Source: Planctobacterium marinum (GTDB taxonomy: Bacteria; Pseudomonadota; Gammaproteobacteria; Enterobacterales; Alteromonadaceae). Taken from it: a stretch of 64,000 bases of DNA. Below, in pieces: positions 1 to 7,502 of this stretch. Position 1 is the stretch's first letter; each line of letters opens with the position of its first letter. The stretch spans positions 7,829 to 71,828 of the forward strand of contig NZ_JAJEWQ010000011.1 of NCBI RefSeq assembly GCF_020687805.1. The letters run 5' to 3'. The notes beneath the pieces are model-generated. The model ran no database searches. It saw only the letters and a program-made list of their open reading frames with translations, and was not told the DNA's origin. The translations under genes were made by a program, and so were the position numbers.

Positions 1-104
1 CTATCGTCAGCCTGGCTGATCTGATTGAGTACCTGAAAGACAAGCCTGAGATGGCGCAGCATCTGGAAAATATCACTCAATACCGTGCCAGCTATGGTAT
101 CTGA
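1..104 (+). CDS. C-terminal end of an unrecognised protein (5' cut by window edge)
   Basis: The open frame starting at base 3 gives 33 residues ending in a TGA at 102-104. I do not recognise the family from this short tail, which is rich in charged helical residues (an [11 protein letters not shown] stretch and a final YRASYGI). Its stop lies inside the first codons of tusA, so the two genes overlap by about 11 bp and are probably translated from one message. Only the 3' end is visible, so no function is proposed. Confidence 0.6.
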   Translation, partial: IVSLADLIEYLKDKPEMAQHLENITQYRASYGI

Positions 105-378
105 AGTTCAACCTGCGCAGCTAGCGGAAGCGCACAGTCAGAACGCCACTAAACACCTGGATGCATTGGGGCTAAGATGTCCTGAGCCAGTGATGATGGT
201 GCGTCTGGAGATCCGCAATATGCAGGACGGTCAAACCTTGCTGATCGATGCTGATGATCCGGCTACCAAACGCGATATCCCCAGTTTTTGCCGGTTTATG
301 GACCACACTCTGGTGGCCCAACAAACTGAGCAAATGCCTTATCAGTTTCTCATTCAAAAAGGCCACGTTCAGGCATAA
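94..378 (+). CDS. tusA: TusA/SirA family sulfurtransferase
   Basis: Small cytoplasmic sulfur carrier of the TusA/SirA/YedF fold. In the known family the cysteine of a CPxP motif receives persulfide sulfur from a cysteine desulfurase and passes it on, for example to tRNA 2-thiouridine synthesis. The protein shows the signature [13 protein letters not shown] near residues 26-38 and then the alpha-beta-alpha-beta pattern with a [13 protein letters not shown] stretch, typical of the family. An in-frame GTG at 85 would add three residues; the ATG at 94 is preferred. It overlaps the end of the upstream gene and converges on the LysR gene only 3 bp away. SirA/TusA paralogues cannot be told apart with certainty without a tree. 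Confidence 0.85.
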   Translation: MVSEVQPAQLAEAHSQNATKHLDALGLRCPEPVMMVRLEIRNMQDGQTLLIDADDPATKRDIPSFCRFMDHTLVAQQTEQMPYQFLIQKGHVQA

Positions 379-381
379 CTA

Positions 382-1326
382 TCAAGGGGGCAGCGTTGTG
401 GCTGCCTGTTCAACATTGCTGGCTCCCTGAAGGTTGTGACGCTGTGTTAAATGCCGGATAAAGGCGTTGACACTGTGGTTGTGGGTTTTTGGTTTAGTCA
501 CCAACAGGACGCCTACTGACAAAGCTAAATCTGCCATCTTAATTTCCGCAATTTCGCCGCTATCCAACTGAGACTGCACGGAGATTTTGCTGATCGCGGC
601 GATACCGGTGCCACCTGCCACGCAGGCTTTTATTGCCTCGATACTGGTAAATTCAATCAAGGTACCGGTCATTGCACCGGCCTGAATCAGGGCTTTCTCA
701 AATCGGTTGCGGTAGTAACAACCCTGCTCAGTGAGTAGCAGGGTTTCTCCTGCTAAATCTGCCAGTGACACGTCGGCTTTGCCTACCAGCGGGTGTTTGG
801 GGGAGGCCACCACTACGACAGGCTCTTCACCCAGAGCCTGTTGCTTTAACCCCGCAAGCTGATGGGTGGCACTGACATCCGTATCATCAAAGATCAGGGC
901 AACGTCTATTGCTTCGTTCAATACTAATTGCCTCAATTGTTTTACGGCAACAGGTTGCACCTGAATATGGGTATCGGGGAAAGTTTGATGAAAATTCCGG
1001 ATAACCTCGGGCAATCGATAAGTCAGCAAGGTTTCGTAGCCGGCGATACGCACTACCGGTTTAACGACAGAATCGCCTTTGACTGCCAGTGTTGCTTCGT
1101 CACGAAGGTTAAACAGCTTTTCGCAATACTGCTGTAGTTTTAGTCCGGCCTCGGTAAGGGCGACACCGCGTCCGGTGCGTTTGAACAGGCGGGTCTGTAA
1201 TTCGTCTTCCAAAGCTTTAATTTGATTGGTAACCGCTGACTGCACATAGCCCAGATGAGCCGAGGCATCGCTAAAGTTCTGAAACTGTGCGGCAGCTCTG
1301 AAAGTACGAAGTTTCTTAAAATCCAC
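382..1326 (-). CDS. LysR family transcriptional regulator
   Basis: A 314-residue LysR-type regulator: N-terminal winged helix-turn-helix (about residues 1-60, starting MDFKKLRTFRAAAQ, with the HLGYVQSAVTNQIKALE recognition segment) followed by a periplasmic-binding-protein-like effector domain (about 90-295). It is divergent from an EamA-type exporter with a 120-bp AT-rich spacer, the usual arrangement in which a LysR protein controls the neighbouring transporter and itself. The effector cannot be read from the sequence. Length is normal for the family. Confidence 0.9.
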   Translation of the reverse strand: MDFKKLRTFRAAAQFQNFSDASAHLGYVQSAVTNQIKALEDELQTRLFKRTGRGVALTEAGLKLQQYCEKLFNLRDEATLAVKGDSVVKPVVRIAGYETLLTYRLPEVIRNFHQTFPDTHIQVQPVAVKQLRQLVLNEAIDVALIFDDTDVSATHQLAGLKQQALGEEPVVVVASPKHPLVGKADVSLADLAGETLLLTEQGCYYRNRFEKALIQAGAMTGTLIEFTSIEAIKACVAGGTGIAAISKISVQSQLDSGEIAEIKMADLALSVGVLLVTKPKTHNHSVNAFIRHLTQRHNLQGASNVEQAATTLPP

Positions 1327-1358
1327 TATTGTTCGCCAATTTGTAATCTCTAAAAATG

Positions 1359-1379
1359 ATATCTGACTTTATAAGATAT
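1359..1379. promoter_or_regulatory. inverted repeat between LysR gene and exporter, candidate LysR operator
   Basis: ATATC at 1359-1363 and GATAT at 1375-1379 form a 5-bp inverted repeat separated by 11 bp, located in the divergent spacer. Paired half sites of this size are common for LysR-type regulators, but the spacing is not the textbook T-N11-A form and the region is AT-rich, so this is only a candidate. Confidence 0.25.
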
Positions 1380-1446
1380 TAATATAAATAAAATATGGGT
1401 TAGGTAATAATGCTTTAGCTCATCTAATAACGGGATCAGGATAATA

Positions 1447-2340
1447 ATGTCAGACAGGCTTCAGGCAGCAATATTTGCCTCACTATGTGTTTTGTTGTGG
1501 GGACTTATCCCGGTTGTGGCAAAGACCGGGCAAATCGGGCTAACCAGTGAGCAGTTTCTGTTTTTTTCCAGTTTAACTTCCTTTCTGGTGATGTCAGGCG
1601 TGGCATTGCTTAGCGGGAAATGGCATCAGGTAAAGGTACTGAGGATAAATGACGGACTAAAAATAGTCGCCAACGGCCTATTAGGTACCTGGTTGTATTA
1701 CTGGTTGTTGTATCAGGGATATTCGTTGGCTGATGGGGTGGAAGTGCTGGTGACCCAATATACCTGGCCGGTCACCATCTGTGTTCTGTCGGTGCTGATC
1801 TTAAAAGAACAATGGCACAGGTATAAAAGTCTTGCCGTTATTTTTGGGTTTAGTTCCGTGGTGTTGGTTTTAACTAAGGGGAATTTAAACAGTGTTACAG
1901 TGAGCGAGCCGGTGGCAATCTTCTGGGTGTTTGTGGGGGCCACCAGTTTTGCCATGTTTTCCGTGCTCAGTAAATATTTTCACTATGAACCCATAACATT
2001 AACCACTCTCTACTTTGCCGTTGCGACAGTCGCATCCGGGGTGCAGTTAAGTGTAACTGGCCAATGGGCATGGCCTGCTTCAGAAGGCTTGTTGCCGATA
2101 ATTGTTAACGGGGCATTGGTCAATGGGATCTCATATCTGTTGTGGATATGGGCCATTAAAAAGGCCGATATGAGTTTCGCCACCACCTTCACTTTTGCTA
2201 CACCCTTGATTTCGCTGCTATATCTGGTGCTGTTCTTCAATGAAGCTTTTTTAGCGGTTTATGGCATTGCATTTTTACTGGCAACCCTGGCTGGCTTTTT
2301 TGCCAATAAAGGGCCGCCAACTCTACCAAAAAGCTCCTGA
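1447..2340 (+). CDS. EamA/DMT superfamily transporter (YddG-like)
   Basis: Inner-membrane protein of 297 residues with about ten hydrophobic helices arranged as two EamA repeats (roughly 8-140 and 155-288). The opening WGLIPVVAKTGQ and the central LVTQYTWPVTICVLSVLILKE segments resemble the YddG-type aromatic amino acid exporters of the drug/metabolite transporter superfamily. Substrate is not provable from sequence. It is divergent from the LysR regulator, which probably controls it, and ends at a hairpin shared with yebG. Confidence 0.8.
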   Translation: MSDRLQAAIFASLCVLLWGLIPVVAKTGQIGLTSEQFLFFSSLTSFLVMSGVALLSGKWHQVKVLRINDGLKIVANGLLGTWLYYWLLYQGYSLADGVEVLVTQYTWPVTICVLSVLILKEQWHRYKSLAVIFGFSSVVLVLTKGNLNSVTVSEPVAIFWVFVGATSFAMFSVLSKYFHYEPITLTTLYFAVATVASGVQLSVTGQWAWPASEGLLPIIVNGALVNGISYLLWIWAIKKADMSFATTFTFATPLISLLYLVLFFNEAFLAVYGIAFLLATLAGFFANKGPPTLPKSS

Positions 2341-2361
2341 CAAGCTACGTCAGGCTTTTTT
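2329..2361. terminator. bidirectional Rho-independent terminator
   Basis: CCTGAC (2336-2341) and GTCAGG (2349-2354) form a 6-bp stem with a 7-nt loop, preceded by AAAAAGCT and followed by CTTTTTT. It lies between the convergent EamA gene and yebG and overlaps the last codons of yebG. Confidence 0.75.
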
Positions 2362-2640
2362 CGACTGCAGTGCTACGACTTCGGCTTTTTCTTCTTTTAG
2401 CAGGGAGTCAGCTTCAACACCCTTAAACAACTTATTCAGATTGTCTTTGTTTTTTGACAGGGTGATAGATAAATCTTCCATCTGGCTTTCTTCCAGCTTG
2501 ATACCTTTGGCTTCCAGATAAATGGCGAGATTGTCGGCCACTTCCAACATCTTGTCGTACTTATCCGCTTCTTTTTTGTCAGTCGTAACCAACTTTTCCA
2601 CCCCTTTGTGCTCCACTACATATTTAGTGATTACCGCCAT
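2350..2640 (-). CDS. yebG: YebG family SOS-regulated protein
   Basis: Small cytoplasmic protein of 96 residues, start MAVITKYVVEHKGVEKL, ending in a lysine-rich tail. This N-terminus and the DKKEADKYDKMLEVADNL segment match the YebG family, a DNA-damage-inducible protein of the LexA regulon whose biochemical role is unknown. The upstream region carries a consensus LexA box about 20 bp before the start, which supports the assignment and the regulation. It is monocistronic, convergent with the EamA transporter. Confidence 0.88.
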   Translation of the reverse strand: MAVITKYVVEHKGVEKLVTTDKKEADKYDKMLEVADNLAIYLEAKGIKLEESQMEDLSITLSKNKDNLNKLFKGVEADSLLKEEKAEVVALQSKKA

Positions 2641-2659
2641 AGGTAAACCTCAACTTTGA

Positions 2660-2679
2660 TACTGTTAATATATACAGTT
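2660..2679. promoter_or_regulatory. LexA (SOS) box upstream of yebG
   Basis: TACTGTTAATATATACAGTT has the CTG-N10-CAG core (CTG 2662-2664, CAG 2675-2677) with an AT-rich centre, close to the enterobacterial LexA consensus. It lies 20 bp upstream of the yebG start. Confidence 0.85.
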
Positions 2680-2692
2680 ATCAGTATGACCT

Positions 2693-3664
2693 TTAAGCAG
2701 ATTTTTGCAAGTCTTTCTCTGATTGTTGATTTACTTTAAATTGTTCCCGATACCGGGTGGGGGTGATATTTACCAGGTTGCGAAAATGGTGACGCAGTGT
2801 CATGGCATTGTCGAAACCGGCAAACTGTGCCACGCGCTCGATATTGTGCTGGGTTTCTTCCAGAAGTTGTTTAGCTAATGCCACACGCTGTTCAATTAAC
2901 CAGGCGTTGGCGCTCATATTAAATGTAGCGCGAAATTTTCGGTCGAAGGTGCGCCGCGACATGCTGGCCTGTTGTGCCAGGGTATCAATGTCGAGTTTTT
3001 GGTCCAGGTTGGCGATGGCCCAATCCAGCGTTTCACTGAACAGGTTACGGCCCCGGTGTACCGGTTTATCCACGTATTGCGATTGACCACCACTGCGGTG
3101 GGCTGCCAGTACCAGGCGGCGGGCGACTTTATTGGCAATATCATGACCATAATCCTGACGGATCACTTCGATACCCAGATCAATGGCGGCAGAACTACCG
3201 GCTGAGCAGCCTATTTCACCATCGTATTGATACAGCACGTCGTCTACATACTCACAGTCGGGAAACCGGGACTGAAAAGCCGCTTTATACATCCAGTGAG
3301 TGGTGGCTTTGCGACCACGCAGCAGACCTAATTCAGCCAGTAAAAACGCACCGGAACAGAAGGTAAGTAAGCGTTTACCCTGGTAATGCAGCTTCATGAT
3401 GGCGCTTTTGAGCTCCGGGGAAATCTCTCTGGGCTGACTGCTCCAGGAAGGGATCACCAACATATCATAACCGTCCAGGTGGGTGACATGTTGGCTTTGC
3501 AGTAAGATGCCACCTGTCGCCAGCAATGGGTCCGATTCAAAACTAACGATATCCGTTTGATACCAGTTTTCAATATCGGGCCTGGGCAAGGCGAAAAGCT
3601 CTGTTGCACAGCCTAATTCAAATAATGCCTGACGACTGAAGGTTAAAATGGCTACGCGCTTCAT
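2693..3664 (-). CDS. GlxA family regulator (DJ-1/PfpI domain plus AraC helix-turn-helix)
   Basis: About 323 residues: an N-terminal DJ-1/PfpI-type amidotransferase-like domain (about 1-185, with LLTFCSGAFLLAELGLL around the position of the family nucleophile elbow) and a C-terminal AraC-type double helix-turn-helix (about 215-315, ending in AQFAGFDNAMTLRHHFR and TPTRYREQF). GlxA-like proteins act as transcription activators. An ATG 12 bp further upstream (3676) is possible, but GGGAA lies 7 bp before the ATG at 3664. It is divergent from the rhodanese gene, which it may control. Confidence 0.88.
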   Translation of the reverse strand: MKRVAILTFSRQALFELGCATELFALPRPDIENWYQTDIVSFESDPLLATGGILLQSQHVTHLDGYDMLVIPSWSSQPREISPELKSAIMKLHYQGKRLLTFCSGAFLLAELGLLRGRKATTHWMYKAAFQSRFPDCEYVDDVLYQYDGEIGCSAGSSAAIDLGIEVIRQDYGHDIANKVARRLVLAAHRSGGQSQYVDKPVHRGRNLFSETLDWAIANLDQKLDIDTLAQQASMSRRTFDRKFRATFNMSANAWLIEQRVALAKQLLEETQHNIERVAQFAGFDNAMTLRHHFRNLVNITPTRYREQFKVNQQSEKDLQKSA

Positions 3665-3780
3665 AACAATTCCCATTAAATATTTGGCCAGATATTAACG
3701 AACAATTGTATATAAGCCAATTTTAATTTGTACGGTTTTTACTCATACTTTCCCGGTGTTTTTATCAAAGGAGAAATACC

Positions 3781-4176
3781 ATGGCATCACCGGTAGCCAG
3801 AATACCTGCGGCTTCTTCCAATCGAGCGTTGGCGCACTTTGAGGCCTTACTGGAGTTTGAAACTGATTGTTGGGATGTGCACTTCGCCATGAGCAATCAG
3901 CGTCAGGACTTTGTTTTACTGGATGTCAGGGCCGAAAGTGTATTTCAGTCCGGGCACATCAAAGGCGCGGTAAATCTGCCTCATGGCAAAATTAATGAAC
4001 AGAGCATAGCGGCTTATCCCGCTGAAACCCTGTTTGTCGTGTATTGTGCCGGTCCTCATTGTAACGCCACTGAAAAGGCTGCCATCAGGTTGGCAAAACT
4101 GGAGCGGCCGGTGAAGAAAATGATCGGGGGCGTTACGGGTTGGGTAGATGAAGGCTTTCAGCTACACACTTGTTGA
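3781..4176 (+). CDS. Rhodanese-like domain protein
   Basis: Single-domain rhodanese of 131 residues, cytoplasmic (no signal peptide). The domain spans about residues 30-128: FVLLDVRAESVFQSGHIKGAVNLPH precedes the active loop VVYCAGPHCN, in which Cys89 is the expected persulfide-forming residue. Rhodaneses move sulfane sulfur to cyanide, thiols or protein acceptors; the acceptor here is unknown. A clear AAGGAG lies 8 bp upstream of the ATG. Pairing with a divergent GlxA-type regulator suggests induction by an unknown signal. Confidence 0.88.
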   Translation: MASPVARIPAASSNRALAHFEALLEFETDCWDVHFAMSNQRQDFVLLDVRAESVFQSGHIKGAVNLPHGKINEQSIAAYPAETLFVVYCAGPHCNATEKAAIRLAKLERPVKKMIGGVTGWVDEGFQLHTC

Positions 4177-4191
4177 GTGAACAGATAATGC

Positions 4192-4881
4192 TCATCCATA
4201 ACTGTCACAAACCGTGCTGAGAAAGTGTTTAAGACTGCACTGAGCGCTGGTGGTAAATGACTGATCGGTAAGCTGAATATCGCTAAACCGGTCAAAGCGA
4301 AAATTGCGATAATTGTTGCGCAGTTCACACCAGGCCAGCAATGTCCACTTGCCAAACCAACCGATAATACCCAAAGGCCAGAGAATGCGTTCGCTCGTCT
4401 GGCCTTGTTGATCCTGATAGGTAACGGCAATTTTGAACTGAACTTCGCAGGCCTTTCGCAACAAGGCATGAGTCTCACGGTAAGGGGCGTCTTCTTCAAA
4501 AATCGGGATGCAGTAAGGCTGTCGCTCTAATAGCAGTTTCGTGGACTCGGGTAAGACGGCTTTGAACTTGTCGGTGGCTTTCTGGGCAGCCAATGCCAGG
4601 CTGGGATCGGTAAAGGCCTGAGTCATCTGACTTCCCACTAACAGCGCCAGGGCTTCTTCCGGGGTAAACATCAGTGGCGCCAGCTGATTCTGTCGCCCCA
4701 GCAAATAGCCAATGCCGGGTTCACCTTCAACATTGACTCCGGCAATTTGTAGCGAGCGGATATCTCTGTATACCGTGCGGATGGAGGTTTCCATCACATC
4801 GGCGATGGCCTCTGCGGTAATGGCGGTACGGCGGCTGGCTAGTAGTGTAAAGAGACTAAATAGACGTTCTGCTTTTTTCAT
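4192..4881 (-). CDS. YafY-type transcriptional regulator with HTH and WYL domain
   Basis: 229 residues: N-terminal DeoR-like helix-turn-helix (about 1-60, AEAIADVMETSIRTVYRDIRSLQ) and a WYL domain (about 130-215, with LWPLGIIGWFGKWTLLAWCELRNNYRNFRFDR). WYL domains bind ligands such as nucleic acids or small molecules, and YafY-like proteins are usually repressors. It lies downstream of the H-NOX gene on the same strand with a 78-bp gap and converges with the rhodanese gene. Target unknown. Confidence 0.85.
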   Translation of the reverse strand: MKKAERLFSLFTLLASRRTAITAEAIADVMETSIRTVYRDIRSLQIAGVNVEGEPGIGYLLGRQNQLAPLMFTPEEALALLVGSQMTQAFTDPSLALAAQKATDKFKAVLPESTKLLLERQPYCIPIFEEDAPYRETHALLRKACEVQFKIAVTYQDQQGQTSERILWPLGIIGWFGKWTLLAWCELRNNYRNFRFDRFSDIQLTDQSFTTSAQCSLKHFLSTVCDSYG

Positions 4882-4958
4882 GTGAGACGCTATGTTTCGA
4901 CCTGTTGCGCAGAATCATACCTGGTTTGCGGTCAGAAATTGTCAGTAGTGTGTTTTGG

Positions 4959-5504
4959 TTAGTCATTTAGCACAATATCGAATTGAATGGCTGCCTGTCC
5001 CTGCCATTGAGATTCAGATTTAGTCACATTACCCTGCACCTGAAAATGGGCCAGCGTACCTTTAATCAGGCCAATCGCCAGATCTTCAAAGTGCCGGGAA
5101 GACTGGTAATACATTCGCAGATGCGTGTCCGACAGCTGTTCATGAAAAAACTTAGGAAGCTCTGCATCCGGATAAAGTTTTAATACTTCGACGTGAATGT
5201 AGCCGTCAATATTGGACAAAAAGTCAAATGCGTCCCTGGCGTCAGCAAAGAACTGTGGATAGCCTTTCACAAGCTGGCCCAGCAGGTGATTGCCAAACGC
5301 TTCCAATAACTCAGGTACAGCGATGTTGGTTTGTTCGCTCAGGGCCACCACCAGGCGCACAATTTCTTCATGATCATAAGTCCCTACGGTGGTGTAGGCT
5401 CCATCGTTGGGGAGTTTTGCAGCATCGATAATGTCATCCAGTACTTCATCTGAGAATACCTCTTCCACCATATCCATGAACTCGGTAAAAACCACACCTT
5501 TCAC
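4959..5504 (-). CDS. H-NOX (heme NO/O2-binding) domain protein, stand-alone
   Basis: 181-residue cytoplasmic heme sensor. The H-NOX fold is indicated by the full-length match and by the diagnostic residues: His104 in GYIHVEVLKLYP is the expected proximal heme ligand, and Y133-x-S135-x-R137 in MYYQSSRHFED is the heme-propionate-binding YxSxR motif. Such proteins bind NO, or O2 when a distal Tyr is present, and normally act on a co-encoded kinase or cyclase. No such partner is adjacent here. Start is a GTG with AAGGAGAG 8 bp upstream. It sits 56 bp after the esterase gene on the same strand and may be the last gene of the ATP-grasp/esterase operon. Confidence 0.9.
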   Translation of the reverse strand: MKGVVFTEFMDMVEEVFSDEVLDDIIDAAKLPNDGAYTTVGTYDHEEIVRLVVALSEQTNIAVPELLEAFGNHLLGQLVKGYPQFFADARDAFDFLSNIDGYIHVEVLKLYPDAELPKFFHEQLSDTHLRMYYQSSRHFEDLAIGLIKGTLAHFQVQGNVTKSESQWQGQAAIQFDIVLND

Positions 5505-5560
5505 TTTTGGCTCTCCTTACGCTTGTGTTGTGTTGATAAATGGCATTTCTTCATGGCCTT

Positions 5561-6301
5561 TCATTGGATGATATGAGGTAAAAAGTGCACAAGTTGTTTG
5601 CGCCACCAGGGCCAGTCGTGGTCGACATCATGACCCCAAAAATCCACCCAGGCATCTACCTGTTTTGCCGCCAGAATTGATTTCATTGTAGCGGTATCAT
5701 CCATCATCTCATCTTCCCAGGCTCCCTGGCCGACACAAATGATGATCTTACTGTTCTGGTATTTGCTCAGGTACCAGGGATCGTTCATATTGGGCAGATA
5801 ATCCAGCGGAGAATTGAAATAAAGTTGTTCAGTGCCGTAATTGCGTCCCAGCACTTTTTTGATGTTGTACACACCGCTGAATGCCAGCACCGCGTCAAAA
5901 ATCCCCGGCTCTTTGAAAAAGAAATTTGCAGCATGATAAGCGCCCAAACTGCAGCCGTGAGTGGCGATGGCAATTTTGCCGCCGCATAGTTGCCAGATAA
6001 AGGGCACAACTTCGTCGGTCACGTAGCGATGAAATGCTTCATGTCGGCCACCAATGTGCTCATCGCTGGTTTGCTTATTCAGCCAGGTGTCTTTGTCTAT
6101 GCTGTCAATGCAGATGAACTTAACCTCGCCGTTGTTGATAAACTCCGAGGCTGCAGCAATCATTTTGAAATCTTCAAATTCGTGAAATCGCCCGCCAGAG
6201 CTGGGAAATACCAACACCGGTTTACCATAATGGCCATATACCTTGAGTTCCATTTCCCGGCCAAGTCGTTCGCTGTACCACTTGTGATATTCAATATGCA
6301 T
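5561..6301 (-). CDS. Cytoplasmic alpha/beta-hydrolase, esterase-D-like family
   Basis: 246 residues, no signal peptide. The fold is that of the putative esterase family (esterase D / enterochelin-esterase-like): YGKPVLVFPSSGGRFHEFED for the oxyanion strand, nucleophile elbow HGCSLGAYHA with Ser118, and a late VDHDWPWW segment with the probable catalytic His228. The upstream ATP-grasp gene stops at 6307, so the ATG at 6301, preceded by GAGAAGG, is the likely start rather than the longer frame. Substrate unknown; the context suggests ester or acyl chemistry on a peptide-like product. A paralogue with the same motifs lies at 23399-24142. Confidence 0.82.
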   Translation of the reverse strand: MHIEYHKWYSERLGREMELKVYGHYGKPVLVFPSSGGRFHEFEDFKMIAAASEFINNGEVKFICIDSIDKDTWLNKQTSDEHIGGRHEAFHRYVTDEVVPFIWQLCGGKIAIATHGCSLGAYHAANFFFKEPGIFDAVLAFSGVYNIKKVLGRNYGTEQLYFNSPLDYLPNMNDPWYLSKYQNSKIIICVGQGAWEDEMMDDTATMKSILAAKQVDAWVDFWGHDVDHDWPWWRKQLVHFLPHIIQ

Positions 6302-6306
6302 GATGC

Positions 6307-7470
6307 TTAAACCTTCTCTAACATGGCGTGACAAATGGCCAGCATTTCTTCTTTTTCATGACAACAGAAAATATAGCAGTACTGTCCCATAGCGCGAGAA
6401 AATACCTGAGGGACATCGCCCTGATAGCGGATCAGGTGGCCAAATTTTTGCTGAATGTCCTGGTGACTCAGTGAATATTGATAGTGATGCTTGCGACCCA
6501 CATAGGCACAATAATGATTAATGCTCAGGTGTTGCGTGGGGGCATTATGACACAGGGCATTAGCCCATTCATCATAGAGGTTTGCATCCATGGCGAAGTT
6601 AAACATATCCATCGCCCGTCCACCGGGCGGGCGCATGTTCACTTCCAGACAAATCAACTTGTTATCTTTGTAGCGCCGGAAAAACTCAAAGTGGAAAAAC
6701 TGCATTCTGAGGTCGTATTCCTGCAGCACTTTTTTGCCTTCTATAATGAGGTCGTCGGGTATCTGGCGATCGTAATAGTAGTAAATGTCCAGGTCTTTAT
6801 TAACGATATCCATTACCCCCGAGGAATAGGTGCAGGACATTAAAAACAGTGGATTGCCATTGTAGTCCACCATGCCATCAAAGGTATAAATATCGCCTTC
6901 TACAAATTCTTCAAAGAAGAAGATTGCATCGCCTTTGATACGCAAAAATTCTTCCAGATCGCCGTGATTACTGATTCGATAGGTGCCCGATGCGCCCACA
7001 CCTTTATCCGGTTTGGCCACCAGGGGATAGCCAAATTTTTCCACGAACGCATGGGCCTGTGCTGCACTTGCCACTACCGCCCCTTCAACAACTGAGCAGC
7101 CCGCCTGCCTGAAACGGCGTTTCATATCAGATTTATTTTTGACATCCGGCAGTATGCTTTGATTGATGCCAGGTATATTAAAATCGGTTCTTAAATGAGC
7201 TTCCAGTTCCAGCCAGTGCTCATTGTGAGCGTTAATCTGGTGAATGCGGCCATGTTTGTGAATGAGGGCGGCAACGGCGCGATAAACCTCGTCGTATTTT
7301 TCCAGCGAACTGACCTGATAGTAATCTGACAGGTTGGCTACCAACTGAGGTGGCAGACTTTCAAACGGCGCATCCGATAAACCGATCACATTGACGCCGC
7401 GTTTTTTAAGGCCTTCGCAGAATAAATAATAGTTAGGTGGAAATTGCGGAGACAGAAAAATAAAATTCAT
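6307..7470 (-). CDS. ATP-grasp ligase (carbamoyl-phosphate-synthase-like ATP-grasp)
   Basis: 387-residue cytoplasmic ATP-grasp enzyme. Visible motifs are the ATP-binding lysine and flexible loop YPLVAKPDKGVGASGTYRI (about 150-168), the acidic strand FFFEEFVEGDIYTFDGMV (about 185-202) and the metal-binding ICLEVNMRPPGG (about 280-291), so it should be catalytically competent. Enzymes of this type activate a carboxylate as acyl phosphate and join it to an amine or thiol. GAGGGG precedes the ATG. It lies between the CBM20-esterase (32-bp gap) and the small esterase (5-bp gap), consistent with a tight operon. Substrates unknown. Confidence 0.85.
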   Translation of the reverse strand: MNFIFLSPQFPPNYYLFCEGLKKRGVNVIGLSDAPFESLPPQLVANLSDYYQVSSLEKYDEVYRAVAALIHKHGRIHQINAHNEHWLELEAHLRTDFNIPGINQSILPDVKNKSDMKRRFRQAGCSVVEGAVVASAAQAHAFVEKFGYPLVAKPDKGVGASGTYRISNHGDLEEFLRIKGDAIFFFEEFVEGDIYTFDGMVDYNGNPLFLMSCTYSSGVMDIVNKDLDIYYYYDRQIPDDLIIEGKKVLQEYDLRMQFFHFEFFRRYKDNKLICLEVNMRPPGGRAMDMFNFAMDANLYDEWANALCHNAPTQHLSINHYCAYVGRKHHYQYSLSHQDIQQKFGHLIRYQGDVPQVFSRAMGQYCYIFCCHEKEEMLAICHAMLEKV

Positions 7471-7502
7471 TGTAACCCCTCAGGTTCCGGTTAGACCTTG
7501 TG

